The notes under the pieces: model-generated
Told to the model about the DNA's origin: nothing
Database searches by the model: none
The model's input: the letters and a program-made list of their open reading frames with translations, nothing else
Made by a program: the position numbers and the translations under genes
Assembly (NCBI GenBank): GCA_021372245.1
Contig: JAJFUV010000071.1
Location: 1-38,030 of the forward strand
Direction: 5' to 3'
Length of the DNA: 38,030 bases
Source: Terriglobales bacterium
GTDB taxonomy: Bacteria > Acidobacteriota > Terriglobia > Bryobacterales > Bryobacteraceae
Part shown: piece by piece, positions 16,650 through 25,820 of the stretch
Numbering within the stretch: the stretch's first letter is position 1
Layout of the letters: every line of letters begins with the position of its first letter

Positions 16650-18293
16650 ATGACCGAGCTGCGTCATGAACGGCTCCTCCGCTTTTTTCCGTCACTGACG
16701 GACGTGGCCTTCATTCTGCCCGTGCTCTTCCTGCTGGGTTTCGGGGGCAACGGGCTCAGCCGGATGCTCGAAGGCGATACCGGCTGGCACGTGCGTGCCG
16801 GCGACTGGATGCGTCTCCACGGTCAGGTGCCAACCACGGACATCTTCTCTTTCAGCAAGGAGGGGCAGCCCTGGTGCGCCTATGAGTGGCTTTCGGAGAT
16901 CATCTTCTCTTGGTTGCACCAGTGGGGCGGATTGGCTGCCGTAGTGCTGTTCAGCACGTTTCTCCTTTGCCTGACGTTTGCGTGGCTGTTCCGGCTCACG
17001 CGGAGGAAATCAGGGCACGAATTCATAGCGATTATCCTGACGGCAATGGCCATCCAATGTTCCTCGATCCATTGGTGGGCGCGCCCGCACTTGTTCACAC
17101 TGCTTTTCATTGTGATCTTCTATGATCTGCTGGAGAGGGTCAAAGCAGGGCAGACACGGCTATTGATCGCCCTGCCATTGATTACTGTGTTCTGGACTAA
17201 CGTCCATGCAGGCTTCATTCCCGGTGTGGTGCTGATCGGCATATACGCGGCAGACCTGTGGATCCAGGCGCTGGTAACCGGTTCAGGCGCCGAGCGGCGT
17301 GAATTGTTCCGGCGTAGTATCCCGTACCTGTACTCCATCGCCGGCTGTGTGGTGGCGAGTTTAGCGAACCCATACGGCTACAAGCTCCACGTACACGTCC
17401 TGCATACGCTGACAGGCGGAGATTCCCCACTCTACCGTTACATTAGCGAGTGGCAGTCAACGAATTTCCATAACCCGATGACGCTGTTGTTTCAGGTAAT
17501 GATTGTACTGGGATTGTTCGCCGCGCTTTGGAAGGCATTGCATCGCGAGTTTGTTTATGTGCTGGCCATCGTGGGAGGGATGCACATGGGGCTGGTGGCC
17601 GGACGGCACATCCCGATCTTCTTCATTCTGGCGACGCCGCTGGTGGCCGAAGGGATCGTAGAGGGGCTGCATAGATTGGCGAACGCGGATCTGGCGGTGT
17701 GGCTCCGCCGCGTGTGTTCAATGGTAAGAGAAAGTGGTTCCGAGTATGCGGCGATGGACCGTGTACCGCGGGTCTATGCGAGCAGCGCCCTGGCTTTTGC
17801 CTTGCTGGTCCTAATCGTTTACATCCCCAATCCTCCGAGAAGATTTCGCGCCGAGTATAGTCCGAAGTCGTACCCGGTAGCCGCCGTTGATTTCCTGAAG
17901 CGCGAGGGCGTGGAGGCGCGGGGGCTGTTCGCAGATGATGAATGGGGCGACTACCTCATTTACAGGCTCACCCCCTCCGTGAAAGTGTTCGTGGACGGTC
18001 GAGTGGATTTCTACGGATTAACGTTCACTGAGAACTGGATAAGCGCGGCACGCGGTAGGTACGACTGGGAGGAGAAACTCTTTCGGCGTTACAACATTCA
18101 TACTGTACTCTTATCCGTCAACAGTAGCCTTTCCAGCACCTTGAAAGAATCGAGACGCTGGAGGGTAGTGTACGACGATGGAGTCGCGATCGTGTTCCGG
18201 GCAGCCGGCACGAGGGGTTTTCTGGGGGGCGCGCTTGGTGCGGCCTCCAGCACTGTCAATCTCGAACAACCTAACAGGAGAATTAACTCATGA
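16650..18293 (+). CDS. Polytopic membrane protein, GT-C glycosyltransferase-like, coupled to the Flp pilin gene
   Basis: Protein of 547 residues with about ten transmembrane segments. After the first helix comes a loop with GDTGWHVRAGDWM and later DIFSFSKEGQPWCAYEWLSE. This is the pattern of GT-C membrane glycosyltransferases, where an acidic residue in the first outer loop is catalytic. After the last helix a soluble domain (about 410-530) includes LFADDEWGDYLIYRL and VFVDGRVDFYG. The family is common in Acidobacteria, but I know no proven function. ATG 16650 follows GGGGAGGAG. The stop overlaps the Flp pilin start (ATGA), so synthesis of the two is coupled. A pilin-modifying role is the attractive reading; a general membrane or envelope role is possible. 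Confidence 0.65.
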   Translation: MTELRHERLLRFFPSLTDVAFILPVLFLLGFGGNGLSRMLEGDTGWHVRAGDWMRLHGQVPTTDIFSFSKEGQPWCAYEWLSEIIFSWLHQWGGLAAVVLFSTFLLCLTFAWLFRLTRRKSGHEFIAIILTAMAIQCSSIHWWARPHLFTLLFIVIFYDLLERVKAGQTRLLIALPLITVFWTNVHAGFIPGVVLIGIYAADLWIQALVTGSGAERRELFRRSIPYLYSIAGCVVASLANPYGYKLHVHVLHTLTGGDSPLYRYISEWQSTNFHNPMTLLFQVMIVLGLFAALWKALHREFVYVLAIVGGMHMGLVAGRHIPIFFILATPLVAEGIVEGLHRLANADLAVWLRRVCSMVRESGSEYAAMDRVPRVYASSALAFALLVLIVYIPNPPRRFRAEYSPKSYPVAAVDFLKREGVEARGLFADDEWGDYLIYRLTPSVKVFVDGRVDFYGLTFTENWISAARGRYDWEEKLFRRYNIHTVLLSVNSSLSSTLKESRRWRVVYDDGVAIVFRAAGTRGFLGGALGAASSTVNLEQPNRRINS

Positions 18294-18475
18294 CACGTAT
18301 TTGGAAGACGTTGTGGAAGCAGGAAGAAGGCCAGGACCTGATCGAATACACTCTGTTGTTGGCGTTCGTTTGCCTGGCTGCCGCGGCCTTGTTTATCGGC
18401 TCGGGCGCTACCATTTCCGGTATTTGGAGCATTTCGAACGACACGCTTAGCAACGCCAGCAACGCAGCGAGCTAG
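18290..18475 (+). CDS. flp: Flp-type major pilin (copy 1)
   Basis: Pre-pilin of 61 residues with a 14-residue leader ending EEG, then QDLIEYTLLLAFVCLAAAAL. It matches the Flp rule of cleavage after Gly with Glu at +5 and Tyr at +6. The mature protein is 47 residues: one hydrophobic helix and a short Ser/Asn-rich tail (SNDTLSNASNAAS) that offers many sites for O-linked modification. It starts inside the stop of the membrane protein gene (ATGA) and is followed 54 bases later by a second pilin gene. It should be cleaved by a TadV/CpaA peptidase, which is not encoded here. Confidence 0.93.
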   Translation: MTRIWKTLWKQEEGQDLIEYTLLLAFVCLAAAALFIGSGATISGIWSISNDTLSNASNAAS

Positions 18476-18529
18476 AGTTACGCGCTAGGCAGGTGGGGCG
18501 CGCGAATTGTGCAGCCCCAAGAGGTCGCG

Positions 18530-18736
18530 ATGAGCCTAAAGATGACAACAGCGGCCATACGCCGATCATTCGTTTGCGACGATGAAGGTCAGGATCTGAT
18601 CGAGTACTCGCTCCTTCTGGCCTTCATCGCCCTTTCAGGGGCGGCGATGTTCATAGGCATGGGTCGCATGACTAGTGGCATCTGGAGTATTGTGAACAAC
18701 AATCTCGCGTCAGCCAATCAATCGTCTGGCAGCTAA
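18530..18736 (+). CDS. flp: Flp-type pilin (copy 2)
   Basis: Pre-pilin of 68 residues with leader ending CDDEG and mature start QDLIEYSLLLAFIALSGAAM. The Gly/Glu+5/Tyr+6 processing site is the same as in the first copy, as is GIWSI near the end of the helix. ATG 18530 is preferred over the in-frame GTG 18509, because GAGG lies five bases upstream. The tail ANQSSGS is again Ser/Asn-rich. The two copies clearly come from a tandem duplication but have diverged in leader and tail, so they may be major and minor fibre subunits or alternative pilins. Confidence 0.92.
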   Translation: MSLKMTTAAIRRSFVCDDEGQDLIEYSLLLAFIALSGAAMFIGMGRMTSGIWSIVNNNLASANQSSGS

Positions 18737-18754
18737 AGAAAGGATCAAGCGAAC

Positions 18755-19678
18755 ATGAACAAGAGACTCGCCGGCGTGCTGGCGTTCGCTCTGGTGGTTT
18801 CGGCGGTGGCCAGCTTTTTGATCTACAAGCTGGTATCGGCTCGCATTGCTGCGACGCCGAAGCAGGCGTCCAGCCGGTTGCTGGTCGCCGCCAACAATCT
18901 TCAGATCGGCGCTTTGGTGCGCGACGCGGACATCAGCGAAATCGATTGGTTCGGCTCTCCTCCTCCGCAGGCCATCAAGGTCAAGGAGGACATTGTAGGG
19001 CGGGGTGTGATCTCCAATATCCTTCAGGGTGAACCCTTCCAGGACAGCCGCCTTGCCCCCAAGGGCGCGGGAGGCGGGTTGGCGGCCACGATCCCTGTGG
19101 GTATGCGCGCGGTGGCGGTACGCGTGAACGACGTTGTAGGTGTTGCGGGTTTCGTCACCCCGGGCATGAGGGTGGATATCTTGATCCTGGGTACGCCGCC
19201 CAATTCGCCTCCGACTTTGGGGACCTTGACCAAGACTCTGCTGCAGAACATTGAAGTCCTTTCAGCGGGGCAGCAGATTCAGAAGGACGCCGAGGGCAAA
19301 CCCGTGCCGGTCCCTGTAGTCAATTTGCTGGTGACGCCTGAACAGGCCGAGATCTTGAGTCTTGCGAGCAACGACGCCAGGATCCAGTTGATCCTCCGCA
19401 ACCCGACCGATACGAAAGAGACCAAGACGCCCGGAACGGCGATGGCACGATTGTTCACTGGGCAGACGGGCGCCCTTCTACCGGAGCGTAAAGCCGGTGG
19501 GGCTCCCAAGCGCGCCGCGGCGCCGCGGTTGGCTGCAACACCACCAGCACGGGCTTCCGACAAGAAAGCCGGCCCGCCGCCGATCATCGTCGAAATTATT
19601 ACCGGCGCGAGGAAGACCGAAGTGAGGTTCACGGAGAAGGCGCCGGAAAAAGCGCCGGAAAAGACGGAGGTGAAGTGA
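18755..19678 (+). CDS. cpaB: Flp pilus assembly protein CpaB/RcpC
   Basis: Periplasmic/inner-membrane assembly factor of 307 residues. A single N-terminal transmembrane helix (about 7-27) precedes a SAF-like domain (RLLVAANNLQIGALVRDADI, about 41-105), then the CpaB/RcpC domain with RAVAVRVNDVVGVAGFVTPG and VDILILGTPP. CpaB/RcpC is thought to stabilise the secretin and may contact peptidoglycan through its SAF domain. The C-terminal ~80 residues are Ala/Pro/Lys-rich and probably disordered, ending in repeated EKAPEK. Its stop is one base before the secretin gene start. Confidence 0.93.
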   Translation: MNKRLAGVLAFALVVSAVASFLIYKLVSARIAATPKQASSRLLVAANNLQIGALVRDADISEIDWFGSPPPQAIKVKEDIVGRGVISNILQGEPFQDSRLAPKGAGGGLAATIPVGMRAVAVRVNDVVGVAGFVTPGMRVDILILGTPPNSPPTLGTLTKTLLQNIEVLSAGQQIQKDAEGKPVPVPVVNLLVTPEQAEILSLASNDARIQLILRNPTDTKETKTPGTAMARLFTGQTGALLPERKAGGAPKRAAAPRLAATPPARASDKKAGPPPIIVEIITGARKTEVRFTEKAPEKAPEKTEVK

Positions 19679-19679
19679 C

Positions 19680-21239
19680 ATGGCGGGGATGCGGATTCTC
19701 AATGGCTTCAGACTCTTGTTTCTGATCTTGCTTTCCGCCTCGATTGTTTTGGCGGTTCAGGCTCCTCCCGCCGCGGTGCGCGACCTTTTTGTGACGGTGG
19801 GCAAGTCCGTGGTGGTGGATAGCCTGGTGAACATTGAACGTGTCTCGGTGGCCAGCGGAGAGATCGCCGAGGCTGTCGCGGCCACGCCGCGCGAACTGGT
19901 TATCAACGGCAAATCTCCGGGGGAGACATCTCTGATCGTCTGGCAGCAGGGCGGTGTACGATTGCTGTTTGACCTGCACGTGCGGGCAAACACATCGCGG
20001 ATTGATGCATTGCGACGGGAAATCGCCAAAGAGTTGCCCGGGCAGGACGTGAAGATTACACAGGACGGCCCGAATGTCTTTCTTAAAGGTACGGTGAAGG
20101 ACTTGAACAGCGCCCAACGGGCGGTTGCACTTGCCTCGACTTTGGGCAAGCCGGTCAACATGCTGCACGTGAAGGTGCCGCCGACGGACCCGCAGATCCT
20201 CATAAAGGTTAAGTTTGCCGACGTGGACCGGAATGTTACCAACGAGCTGGGTGTCAACATATTCAGCACTGGAGCTCTCAACACCCAGGGCAGGCTTACG
20301 ACAGGCCAGTTTCCCTCCGCGGGCACAACATCGGTAGGACCGGCTGGTGATTCGACGGTGAGGCTCACGGACGCCTTGAACGTTTTCCTCTTCCGGGCGG
20401 ACTTGAACTTGGGCGCCACTATCAAGGCGCTCGAAAGCAGGAAGCTCTTGCAAATCCTGGCGGAGCCCAATGTGCTCGCGATCAATGGAAAGCAGGCCAG
20501 TTTCCTGGCCGGTGGGGAGTTCCCTTACCCCACATTGCAGGGCGGTGGTGGCGGGTTGGGCGCCGTGACCATTCAGTTCCGCGAATTTGGCGTTCGCATC
20601 AATTTCCTGCCCACGGTGACGCCACGGAACACACTGCGTTTGCAGGTGACCCCGGAGGTGAGTTCGCTGGATTATGCCAACGGTCTTACTTTCCAGGGCT
20701 TCACCATCCCCGCGTTAAGCACGCGTCGGGTGCAGACGGAAGTGGAGTTGCAGGACGGTCAGAGCTTCGCTATCGGAGGTCTGCTGGACAACCGTTTGAC
20801 AACCAGTTGGACCAAGATTCCGGGATTGGGGGACATCCCGTTCTTCGGAAGGCTGTTTCGTGCTCGATCGGAGAACCGGGGCAACACGGAGTTGCTCGTA
20901 ATGGTGACCCCGGAATTGGTGCGGCCCATCCCGGCGGGAAAGCCATTGCCGAAGATTGACATGCCCGAGAAGTTCCTCGTCGAGGGAGCCAAAGCGCCTC
21001 CGCGGACGCCAGGCATCGACGTGACAGGCCCGGTGCCGGTGGAGGGAGGACAGGATACGATCCCGGTCGAACAACTCATGGAGAGCCAGAAGACGGCTCC
21101 GGCGACCGCGCCGAACACGCCGATGATACAATTTGTGCCTATGGTGGTACCTCCGGCACCCCAGCCGCAGGCAACGCCGCAGACGCAACCGCCGGCGGCG
21201 GAACAAAGTGGTGCAGGAAAGAGCGGGCAATCCAATTAG
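19680..21239 (+). CDS. cpaC: Outer-membrane secretin of the Tad pilus (CpaC/RcpA)
   Basis: Secretin of 519 residues that forms the pilus exit channel in the outer membrane. It has a signal peptide (about 1-28, core LLFLILLSASIVLAV), a pilus-formation N-terminal domain (about 35-110: LVINGKSPGETSLIVWQQGG), a BON-like segment (~110-175), and the secretin domain (~185-430) with the late motif KIPGLGDIPFFGRLF and ELLVMVTPELVRP. The final ~90 residues are Pro/Ala/Gln-rich and low in complexity, an unusually long tail that may bind a partner. The ATG lies one base after the cpaB stop. The window shows no RcpB or pilotin lipoprotein. Confidence 0.94.
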   Translation: MAGMRILNGFRLLFLILLSASIVLAVQAPPAAVRDLFVTVGKSVVVDSLVNIERVSVASGEIAEAVAATPRELVINGKSPGETSLIVWQQGGVRLLFDLHVRANTSRIDALRREIAKELPGQDVKITQDGPNVFLKGTVKDLNSAQRAVALASTLGKPVNMLHVKVPPTDPQILIKVKFADVDRNVTNELGVNIFSTGALNTQGRLTTGQFPSAGTTSVGPAGDSTVRLTDALNVFLFRADLNLGATIKALESRKLLQILAEPNVLAINGKQASFLAGGEFPYPTLQGGGGGLGAVTIQFREFGVRINFLPTVTPRNTLRLQVTPEVSSLDYANGLTFQGFTIPALSTRRVQTEVELQDGQSFAIGGLLDNRLTTSWTKIPGLGDIPFFGRLFRARSENRGNTELLVMVTPELVRPIPAGKPLPKIDMPEKFLVEGAKAPPRTPGIDVTGPVPVEGGQDTIPVEQLMESQKTAPATAPNTPMIQFVPMVVPPAPQPQATPQTQPPAAEQSGAGKSGQSN

Positions 21240-21257
21240 GGGAGGAAGAAGGCTGAC

Positions 21258-22421
21258 GTGCAGACTTTGACGCTTGGCATCGTGATTGGAAATAAGGCGC
21301 TGTGGGACGAAGTTCAGTCCTGCATATTCGACATGCCGGCCAAGGTTGTGCTCGAGCAGCATGACATCGGCGACTGGGCGGCCTTTCTGGACAAGCTGAC
21401 GCGCTACAGGCCGGAGGTTCTACTGATTGAACTGAGCCAATTGGCCGATCCGCTGGATGACGTCGTGCGCCAGATCAAGACGTCGCCTGGGGCGCCGGCG
21501 GTGATTGTCGTGCATACGGAGGCAAGCTCGGAGAACCTGCTGCGGGCAATCCGGGCCAGCGCGGATGAATACCTCTATCCGCCCCTCAGGGGGGACCTGT
21601 TCAAGGCGCTGGAACGGATGGGCGGCGAAAGGGCCAAGTTCAAAGCCGGCACGCGTCCTAGGGGTAAGGTCTTCGGAATAGTCTCATCGAAAGGCGGCTG
21701 CGGTGCCACCACACTGGCCTGCCACCTGGCGGTGGAAATGCACCGCAAGACCAAGCTGGAGGTCCTGCTGGCGGACTTCGACCTGGATGCCGGATTGGTG
21801 GGCTTTCTGATGAAGTCGCAGGGCCGCTATTCCGTGCTGGATGCGGCGGACAACATTCACCGGCTGGATTTAAGCTTCTGGAAGGCGCTGGTATCGAACG
21901 GGACCATGGGTGTGGAGGTCATCATGGCCCCCACCAATCCGGGCTCACACCGCCAGCGTTCGATGGAAGACTTCCAGCACGTGCTCCGGTTCGTGCGGTC
22001 GAATTATGACTGGACTGTGGTCGACCTGGGGCGGAGCCTGTCCGAGATGGCCATGACGGTGCTCGAGGAGCTAGACGAGCTTTACATTGTGACGACGCTG
22101 GACATCCCGGCGCTGCACCATGCCAAGCGCATGGTCCAGACGCTGCACGAGACCGGCTTCGGGCGGCAGCGTACGAAACTGGTGTTGAACCGGATGCCCA
22201 AGCGTTCCGAGGTGAGCGTGGACGAGCTAGAACGGATGCTGGGCGCGCCGATTTACAGCACTGTGCCGAACGATTACCAGGGACTTTACGATGCGTTCGC
22301 GGAAGGCAAGATCCTGGAGCCGGGCAGCCACCTTGGAAAGGCTTTCCAACGTCTGGCGGCCAAAATGGTGGGAGCGCCCGACGAGCCGAAGCCGAAGCGC
22401 ATCTTCTCGCTTTTGGGGTAG
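21258..22421 (+). CDS. cpaE: CpaE/TadZ-family localisation ATPase
   Basis: Protein of 387 residues. Residues 1-120 form a receiver-like atypical domain: LLIELS is at the phospho-site strand, and the usual Asp is absent there. Residues ~136-370 are a ParA/MinD-type ATPase with deviant Walker A KGGCGATT (145-152) and DFDLDAGL after the second strand. TadZ proteins mark the cell position of the Tad machine. The start is GTG 21258, following GGAGGAAGAAGG; the spacing from cpaC is 18 bases. The gene order cpaC-cpaE-cpaF matches known Tad loci. Confidence 0.92.
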   Translation: MQTLTLGIVIGNKALWDEVQSCIFDMPAKVVLEQHDIGDWAAFLDKLTRYRPEVLLIELSQLADPLDDVVRQIKTSPGAPAVIVVHTEASSENLLRAIRASADEYLYPPLRGDLFKALERMGGERAKFKAGTRPRGKVFGIVSSKGGCGATTLACHLAVEMHRKTKLEVLLADFDLDAGLVGFLMKSQGRYSVLDAADNIHRLDLSFWKALVSNGTMGVEVIMAPTNPGSHRQRSMEDFQHVLRFVRSNYDWTVVDLGRSLSEMAMTVLEELDELYIVTTLDIPALHHAKRMVQTLHETGFGRQRTKLVLNRMPKRSEVSVDELERMLGAPIYSTVPNDYQGLYDAFAEGKILEPGSHLGKAFQRLAAKMVGAPDEPKPKRIFSLLG

Positions 22422-22510
22422 ATGCCCGCGGCGGACAAGTTGTATCTTGCGGCCCGGGAATCCTGGCAACCGAACATAGACCGCGAGAGGTTGGAGTGTG
22501 AAGGAGATTT

Positions 22511-23860
22511 ATGGCGTCGACAATTTCGTCGGGCGGCGATAGCAGTTGGGTAACGCGGCTCACCAACAAGGCGGGGCACCCGGTCAGTCCTGAGTATCAG
22601 GAACTGAAGTTCACTCTTCACAGGAAGCTCCTGGACCGGGTGAACCTGGAGGCATTGTCCTCGGTGCACGGGGAGCGTGTGCGCGCGGAAATGCGGTCGG
22701 CCATCGCCCGGTTGATCGAGGAGGAGCGGACACCCCTCAGCTTCGTCGAAAAGGAACGGATCATCGACGAGGTCATCGACGAGGTATTCGGCCTGGGGCC
22801 TCTGGAGCCCCTGCTGGACGATCCGACGATCTCGGATATCCTGGTGACCACCCCGAAGCTGGTCTACATCGAACGCGGCGGCAAGCTGTACCGTACGCCG
22901 GTCCAATTCAAGGACGACGCCCACCTGAAGCGGATCATTGAGAAGATTGTGGCGCGCGTGGGAAGGCGCATCGACGAGTCTTCTCCCATGGTGGACGCCC
23001 GGCTGCCGGACGGCTCGCGCGTGAACGCCGTGGTACAGCCCGTGGCTGTAGATGGGCCGCTGCTCTCCATCCGGAGATTCGGCCGGGAACCTCTGAAGGC
23101 CCCGGACTTGGTCAGGATGCTGACCATGACCGAGGGGATGCTGGCCCTGATGCAAGCCTGCGTCAAGGCTCGCCTGAACATCCTCATCACGGGTGGCACC
23201 GGGTCGGGAAAAACCACGCTGTTGAACATCCTCTCCTCTTACATTCCGGAGGAAGAGCGCATCGTGACCATCGAAGACGCCGCGGAACTCCAACTCAGGC
23301 AGGTCCACGTGGCCAGGATGGAGACGCGCCCTGCGAACATCGAAGGCGAAGGGGCGGTGCGCATCCGGCAGCTTGTCATTAATGCGCTGCGCATGAGGCC
23401 GGACCGCATCATCGTCGGTGAGGTGCGCGGCGAGGAAGCCCTGGACATGCTGCAGGCGATGAACACCGGCCACGACGGCTCGCTGACCACCCTGCACTGC
23501 AACAGTCCCAGGGACGCCCTCACCCGTCTGGAAGTGATGGTGGGAATGGCCAACGCTAACATGGGCGTTCGCGCCATCCGCCAGCAGATCAGCTCCGCGG
23601 TGGATCTGTTCATCCATCTGTCTCGCATGAGTGACGGCACCAGGAAGATCAACTATCTGACGGAGTGCGTGGGCATGGAAGGAGAACAGGTGACCACGCA
23701 GGACATAATTCTGTTCGACAAGACCGGCTTGGGAGAGAACGGGCGGGTCACGGGACGGTTCCGGCCCACCGGCATCCGGCCGAAGTTCTATGATCGGCTG
23801 CGCGCCATGGGCGTGCACGTGGACGCGGACGTCTTTCAGACCGTTACGGAAGTGCTGTAG
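22511..23860 (+). CDS. cpaF: Tad pilus motor ATPase CpaF/TadA
   Basis: Cytoplasmic hexameric secretion ATPase of 449 residues that powers Flp pilus extension (and retraction in bifunctional Tad motors). Walker A GGTGSGKT is at 228-235, the Asp box [14 protein letters not shown] near 250, and Walker [17 protein letters not shown] near 300. The His box [18 protein letters not shown] follows near 320. The N-terminal domain (about 30-200) has [20 protein letters not shown], typical of CpaF. ATG 22511 follows AAGGAG. The 89-base gap before it is one of the larger gaps inside the operon; I see no clear signal in it. Confidence 0.96.
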   Translation: MASTISSGGDSSWVTRLTNKAGHPVSPEYQELKFTLHRKLLDRVNLEALSSVHGERVRAEMRSAIARLIEEERTPLSFVEKERIIDEVIDEVFGLGPLEPLLDDPTISDILVTTPKLVYIERGGKLYRTPVQFKDDAHLKRIIEKIVARVGRRIDESSPMVDARLPDGSRVNAVVQPVAVDGPLLSIRRFGREPLKAPDLVRMLTMTEGMLALMQACVKARLNILITGGTGSGKTTLLNILSSYIPEEERIVTIEDAAELQLRQVHVARMETRPANIEGEGAVRIRQLVINALRMRPDRIIVGEVRGEEALDMLQAMNTGHDGSLTTLHCNSPRDALTRLEVMVGMANANMGVRAIRQQISSAVDLFIHLSRMSDGTRKINYLTECVGMEGEQVTTQDIILFDKTGLGENGRVTGRFRPTGIRPKFYDRLRAMGVHVDADVFQTVTEVL

Positions 23861-23875
23861 AGAGAGTGAGGCGTT

Positions 23876-24850
23876 ATGCCGTGGGCATTGGCGTTAATCA
23901 GCTTCCTGGTAATCTTCGCGTTGCTGATGCTGGTGGTCAGCTTCGGAATGAAGATGATCGAGACGCAACGCAAGGCCAAGGTGGGTGGAATTCTGAAGAC
24001 CGCCGGCGGGAACCCCCTGGCGCCGGAGTCCACCATTCTCATAGACGCGCCCTCGGACAAAGGCAAAGCCTCGCATGAGTTTTTCCGGCACATCCCGTTC
24101 TTTGCTTCCTTGGATACACAGATGCAGCAGAGCGCCCTCGGGTGGACGCTCGCCCGCTTGTTTATGCTCTCGGCAGTTTTCGCGGGAGCGGGGGTCTTCC
24201 TCGGCACCCGGATACCGGTTCCGGTGTTCCGGGAATTCGCCACGCTGGCCTTTGGCTTGGGGCTGGGCTTCCTGCCGTACGTGTACATCCGGGTGAAACG
24301 GCGCAACCGGCTCAGGGAATTCGAAGAACAGTTCCCGGAAGCGCTGGATTTCCTGGCGCGCTCCATGCGAGCCGGGCACGCCTTCAGTGTGAGCTTGGAG
24401 ATGCTGGCAGATGAGTCTCCCGATCCATTGGGTATGGAGTTCCGAAGGTTGTTCCACGAGCAGAACCTGGGTACGCCCATCGACATCGCCATGCGCAACC
24501 TGACGGAGCGAATGCCTCTGATTGACGTGCGGTTCTTCGTCTCGGCCGTTTTACTGCAACGCGAAACCGGCGGCAACCTGGCGGAAATTCTGACGAAGCT
24601 CTCCTATGTGATTCGCGAGCGGTTCCGGTTGAAGGGGCAAGTCCGGGCGGTGAGCGCGCACGGTCGCATCACTGCAATGGTATTGACAATTCTGCCGATT
24701 GCGACCATGCTGGCGCTGATGGTCATCGCGCCAGGCTACCTGAAAAGCATGGCCGAAGACCCTGACGGAAAGTACCTCATCATTGGCGCTATTGTGGGTC
24801 AGATCTTGGGCTATTACTTCATGCGGCGGATCATCAACATCAAGGTGTGA
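23876..24850 (+). CDS. tadB: Inner-membrane platform protein TadB
   Basis: Polytopic platform protein of 324 residues. Transmembrane segments lie at about 3-24, 91-110, 120-139, 262-283 and 300-318. The cytoplasmic T2SF/GspF domain in the middle includes FEEQFPEALDFLARSMRAGH (about 149-168). The partner of the CpaF motor is this domain. ATG 23876 lies 15 bases after the cpaF stop. It is followed four bases later by tadC, the second half of the platform, as in nearly all Tad systems. Confidence 0.94.
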   Translation: MPWALALISFLVIFALLMLVVSFGMKMIETQRKAKVGGILKTAGGNPLAPESTILIDAPSDKGKASHEFFRHIPFFASLDTQMQQSALGWTLARLFMLSAVFAGAGVFLGTRIPVPVFREFATLAFGLGLGFLPYVYIRVKRRNRLREFEEQFPEALDFLARSMRAGHAFSVSLEMLADESPDPLGMEFRRLFHEQNLGTPIDIAMRNLTERMPLIDVRFFVSAVLLQRETGGNLAEILTKLSYVIRERFRLKGQVRAVSAHGRITAMVLTILPIATMLALMVIAPGYLKSMAEDPDGKYLIIGAIVGQILGYYFMRRIINIKV

Positions 24851-24854
24851 CTCC

Positions 24855-25805
24855 ATGGCTATCCTGATTTCGGCATCATTGTTTGTGGTCCTGCTGGCGA
24901 TCATCGGCTACGTCGGCTACCGGTACTATGCGAAGCCAGGGCGCTTTTACGAGCAACTTGGCACGGCAGTGGTCACAACCGAGTTCGAAGGTCTAGGAAT
25001 GCCGGGGACAGGCCAGCCGGGGGCCGTCGTGCGGGTGATCCGCACGCTGGGAGAGAAGGTCCCGGTTTCGCCAGAGGATGCCTCCACGAACCGGAAGTTC
25101 CTGATGGCCGCCGGGTATCGTTCCCCGGATGCCATGGCGACTTTCTATGGGATTAAGATCTTGTCCGCGCTGGGTATGCTGGTAACCGCGTTCCTCTTTC
25201 GATCTTACATCCCCGGACTTCCCATAATGCGCATCCTGGCTCTGATAACGGCGGCTCCTCTTGGGTACATCATTCCGAACTTCGTTCTCGAGTACTTGGT
25301 CAGCAAGCGGCAGGAAACCTTGAAGCTCTCCTTGCCCGATGCCCTGGATTTGATGGTTGTGTGCGTGGAAGCAGGACTGGGCCTGGACCAGGCCATCGTC
25401 AACGTGGCTCGTGAACTGGCCATCACCCATCCGGAACTGTGCGAGGAACTGAATCTTGTGACCCTCGAGATGCGCGCAGGCAAGCGGCGCGCCGAGGCGC
25501 TCCGAAACCTGGCGGACCGAACCGGCGAGGCCGAACTGCGAAAGCTGGTTGCAGTACTGATTCAGACCGACAGGTTTGGCACCAGCATGTCGGATTCCCT
25601 GCGTACACATTCGGACTTCCTTCGGGTGAGGCGCAGGCAGGAAGCCGAGGAGCGCGCCGGTAAAGTAGGCGTAAAACTTGTTTTTCCGATTTTTTTCCTG
25701 ATTCTGCCTTCCATGTTGGTTGTGGTGGCGGGACCAGGTGTGCTACAGGTGTTCAAGCACCTGTTCCCGATGATGCGACAATTCAAACAAGGCTATGGAA
25801 AATAG
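24855..25805 (+). CDS. tadC: Inner-membrane platform protein TadC
   Basis: Protein of 316 residues, paralogous to TadB. It has an N-terminal helix (about 2-22), two helices around 95-140, a T2SF domain with KLSLPDALDLMVVCVEAGLG, and a hydrophobic C-terminus FPIFFLILPSMLVVVAGPGV. The start ATG 24855 is preferred over an in-frame upstream codon inside tadB, because AAGGTG lies upstream of it and the N-terminal helix begins there. It forms the platform with TadB. A small membrane-protein gene follows 15 bases later. Confidence 0.94.
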   Translation: MAILISASLFVVLLAIIGYVGYRYYAKPGRFYEQLGTAVVTTEFEGLGMPGTGQPGAVVRVIRTLGEKVPVSPEDASTNRKFLMAAGYRSPDAMATFYGIKILSALGMLVTAFLFRSYIPGLPIMRILALITAAPLGYIIPNFVLEYLVSKRQETLKLSLPDALDLMVVCVEAGLGLDQAIVNVARELAITHPELCEELNLVTLEMRAGKRRAEALRNLADRTGEAELRKLVAVLIQTDRFGTSMSDSLRTHSDFLRVRRRQEAEERAGKVGVKLVFPIFFLILPSMLVVVAGPGVLQVFKHLFPMMRQFKQGYGK

Positions 25806-25820
25806 GAGGCAACAGCGAAC

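Noticed and set aside
22286..23818. Long minus-strand frame opposite cpaF
   Set aside because: It lies fully over a gene with intact Walker motifs and shows no family signal.
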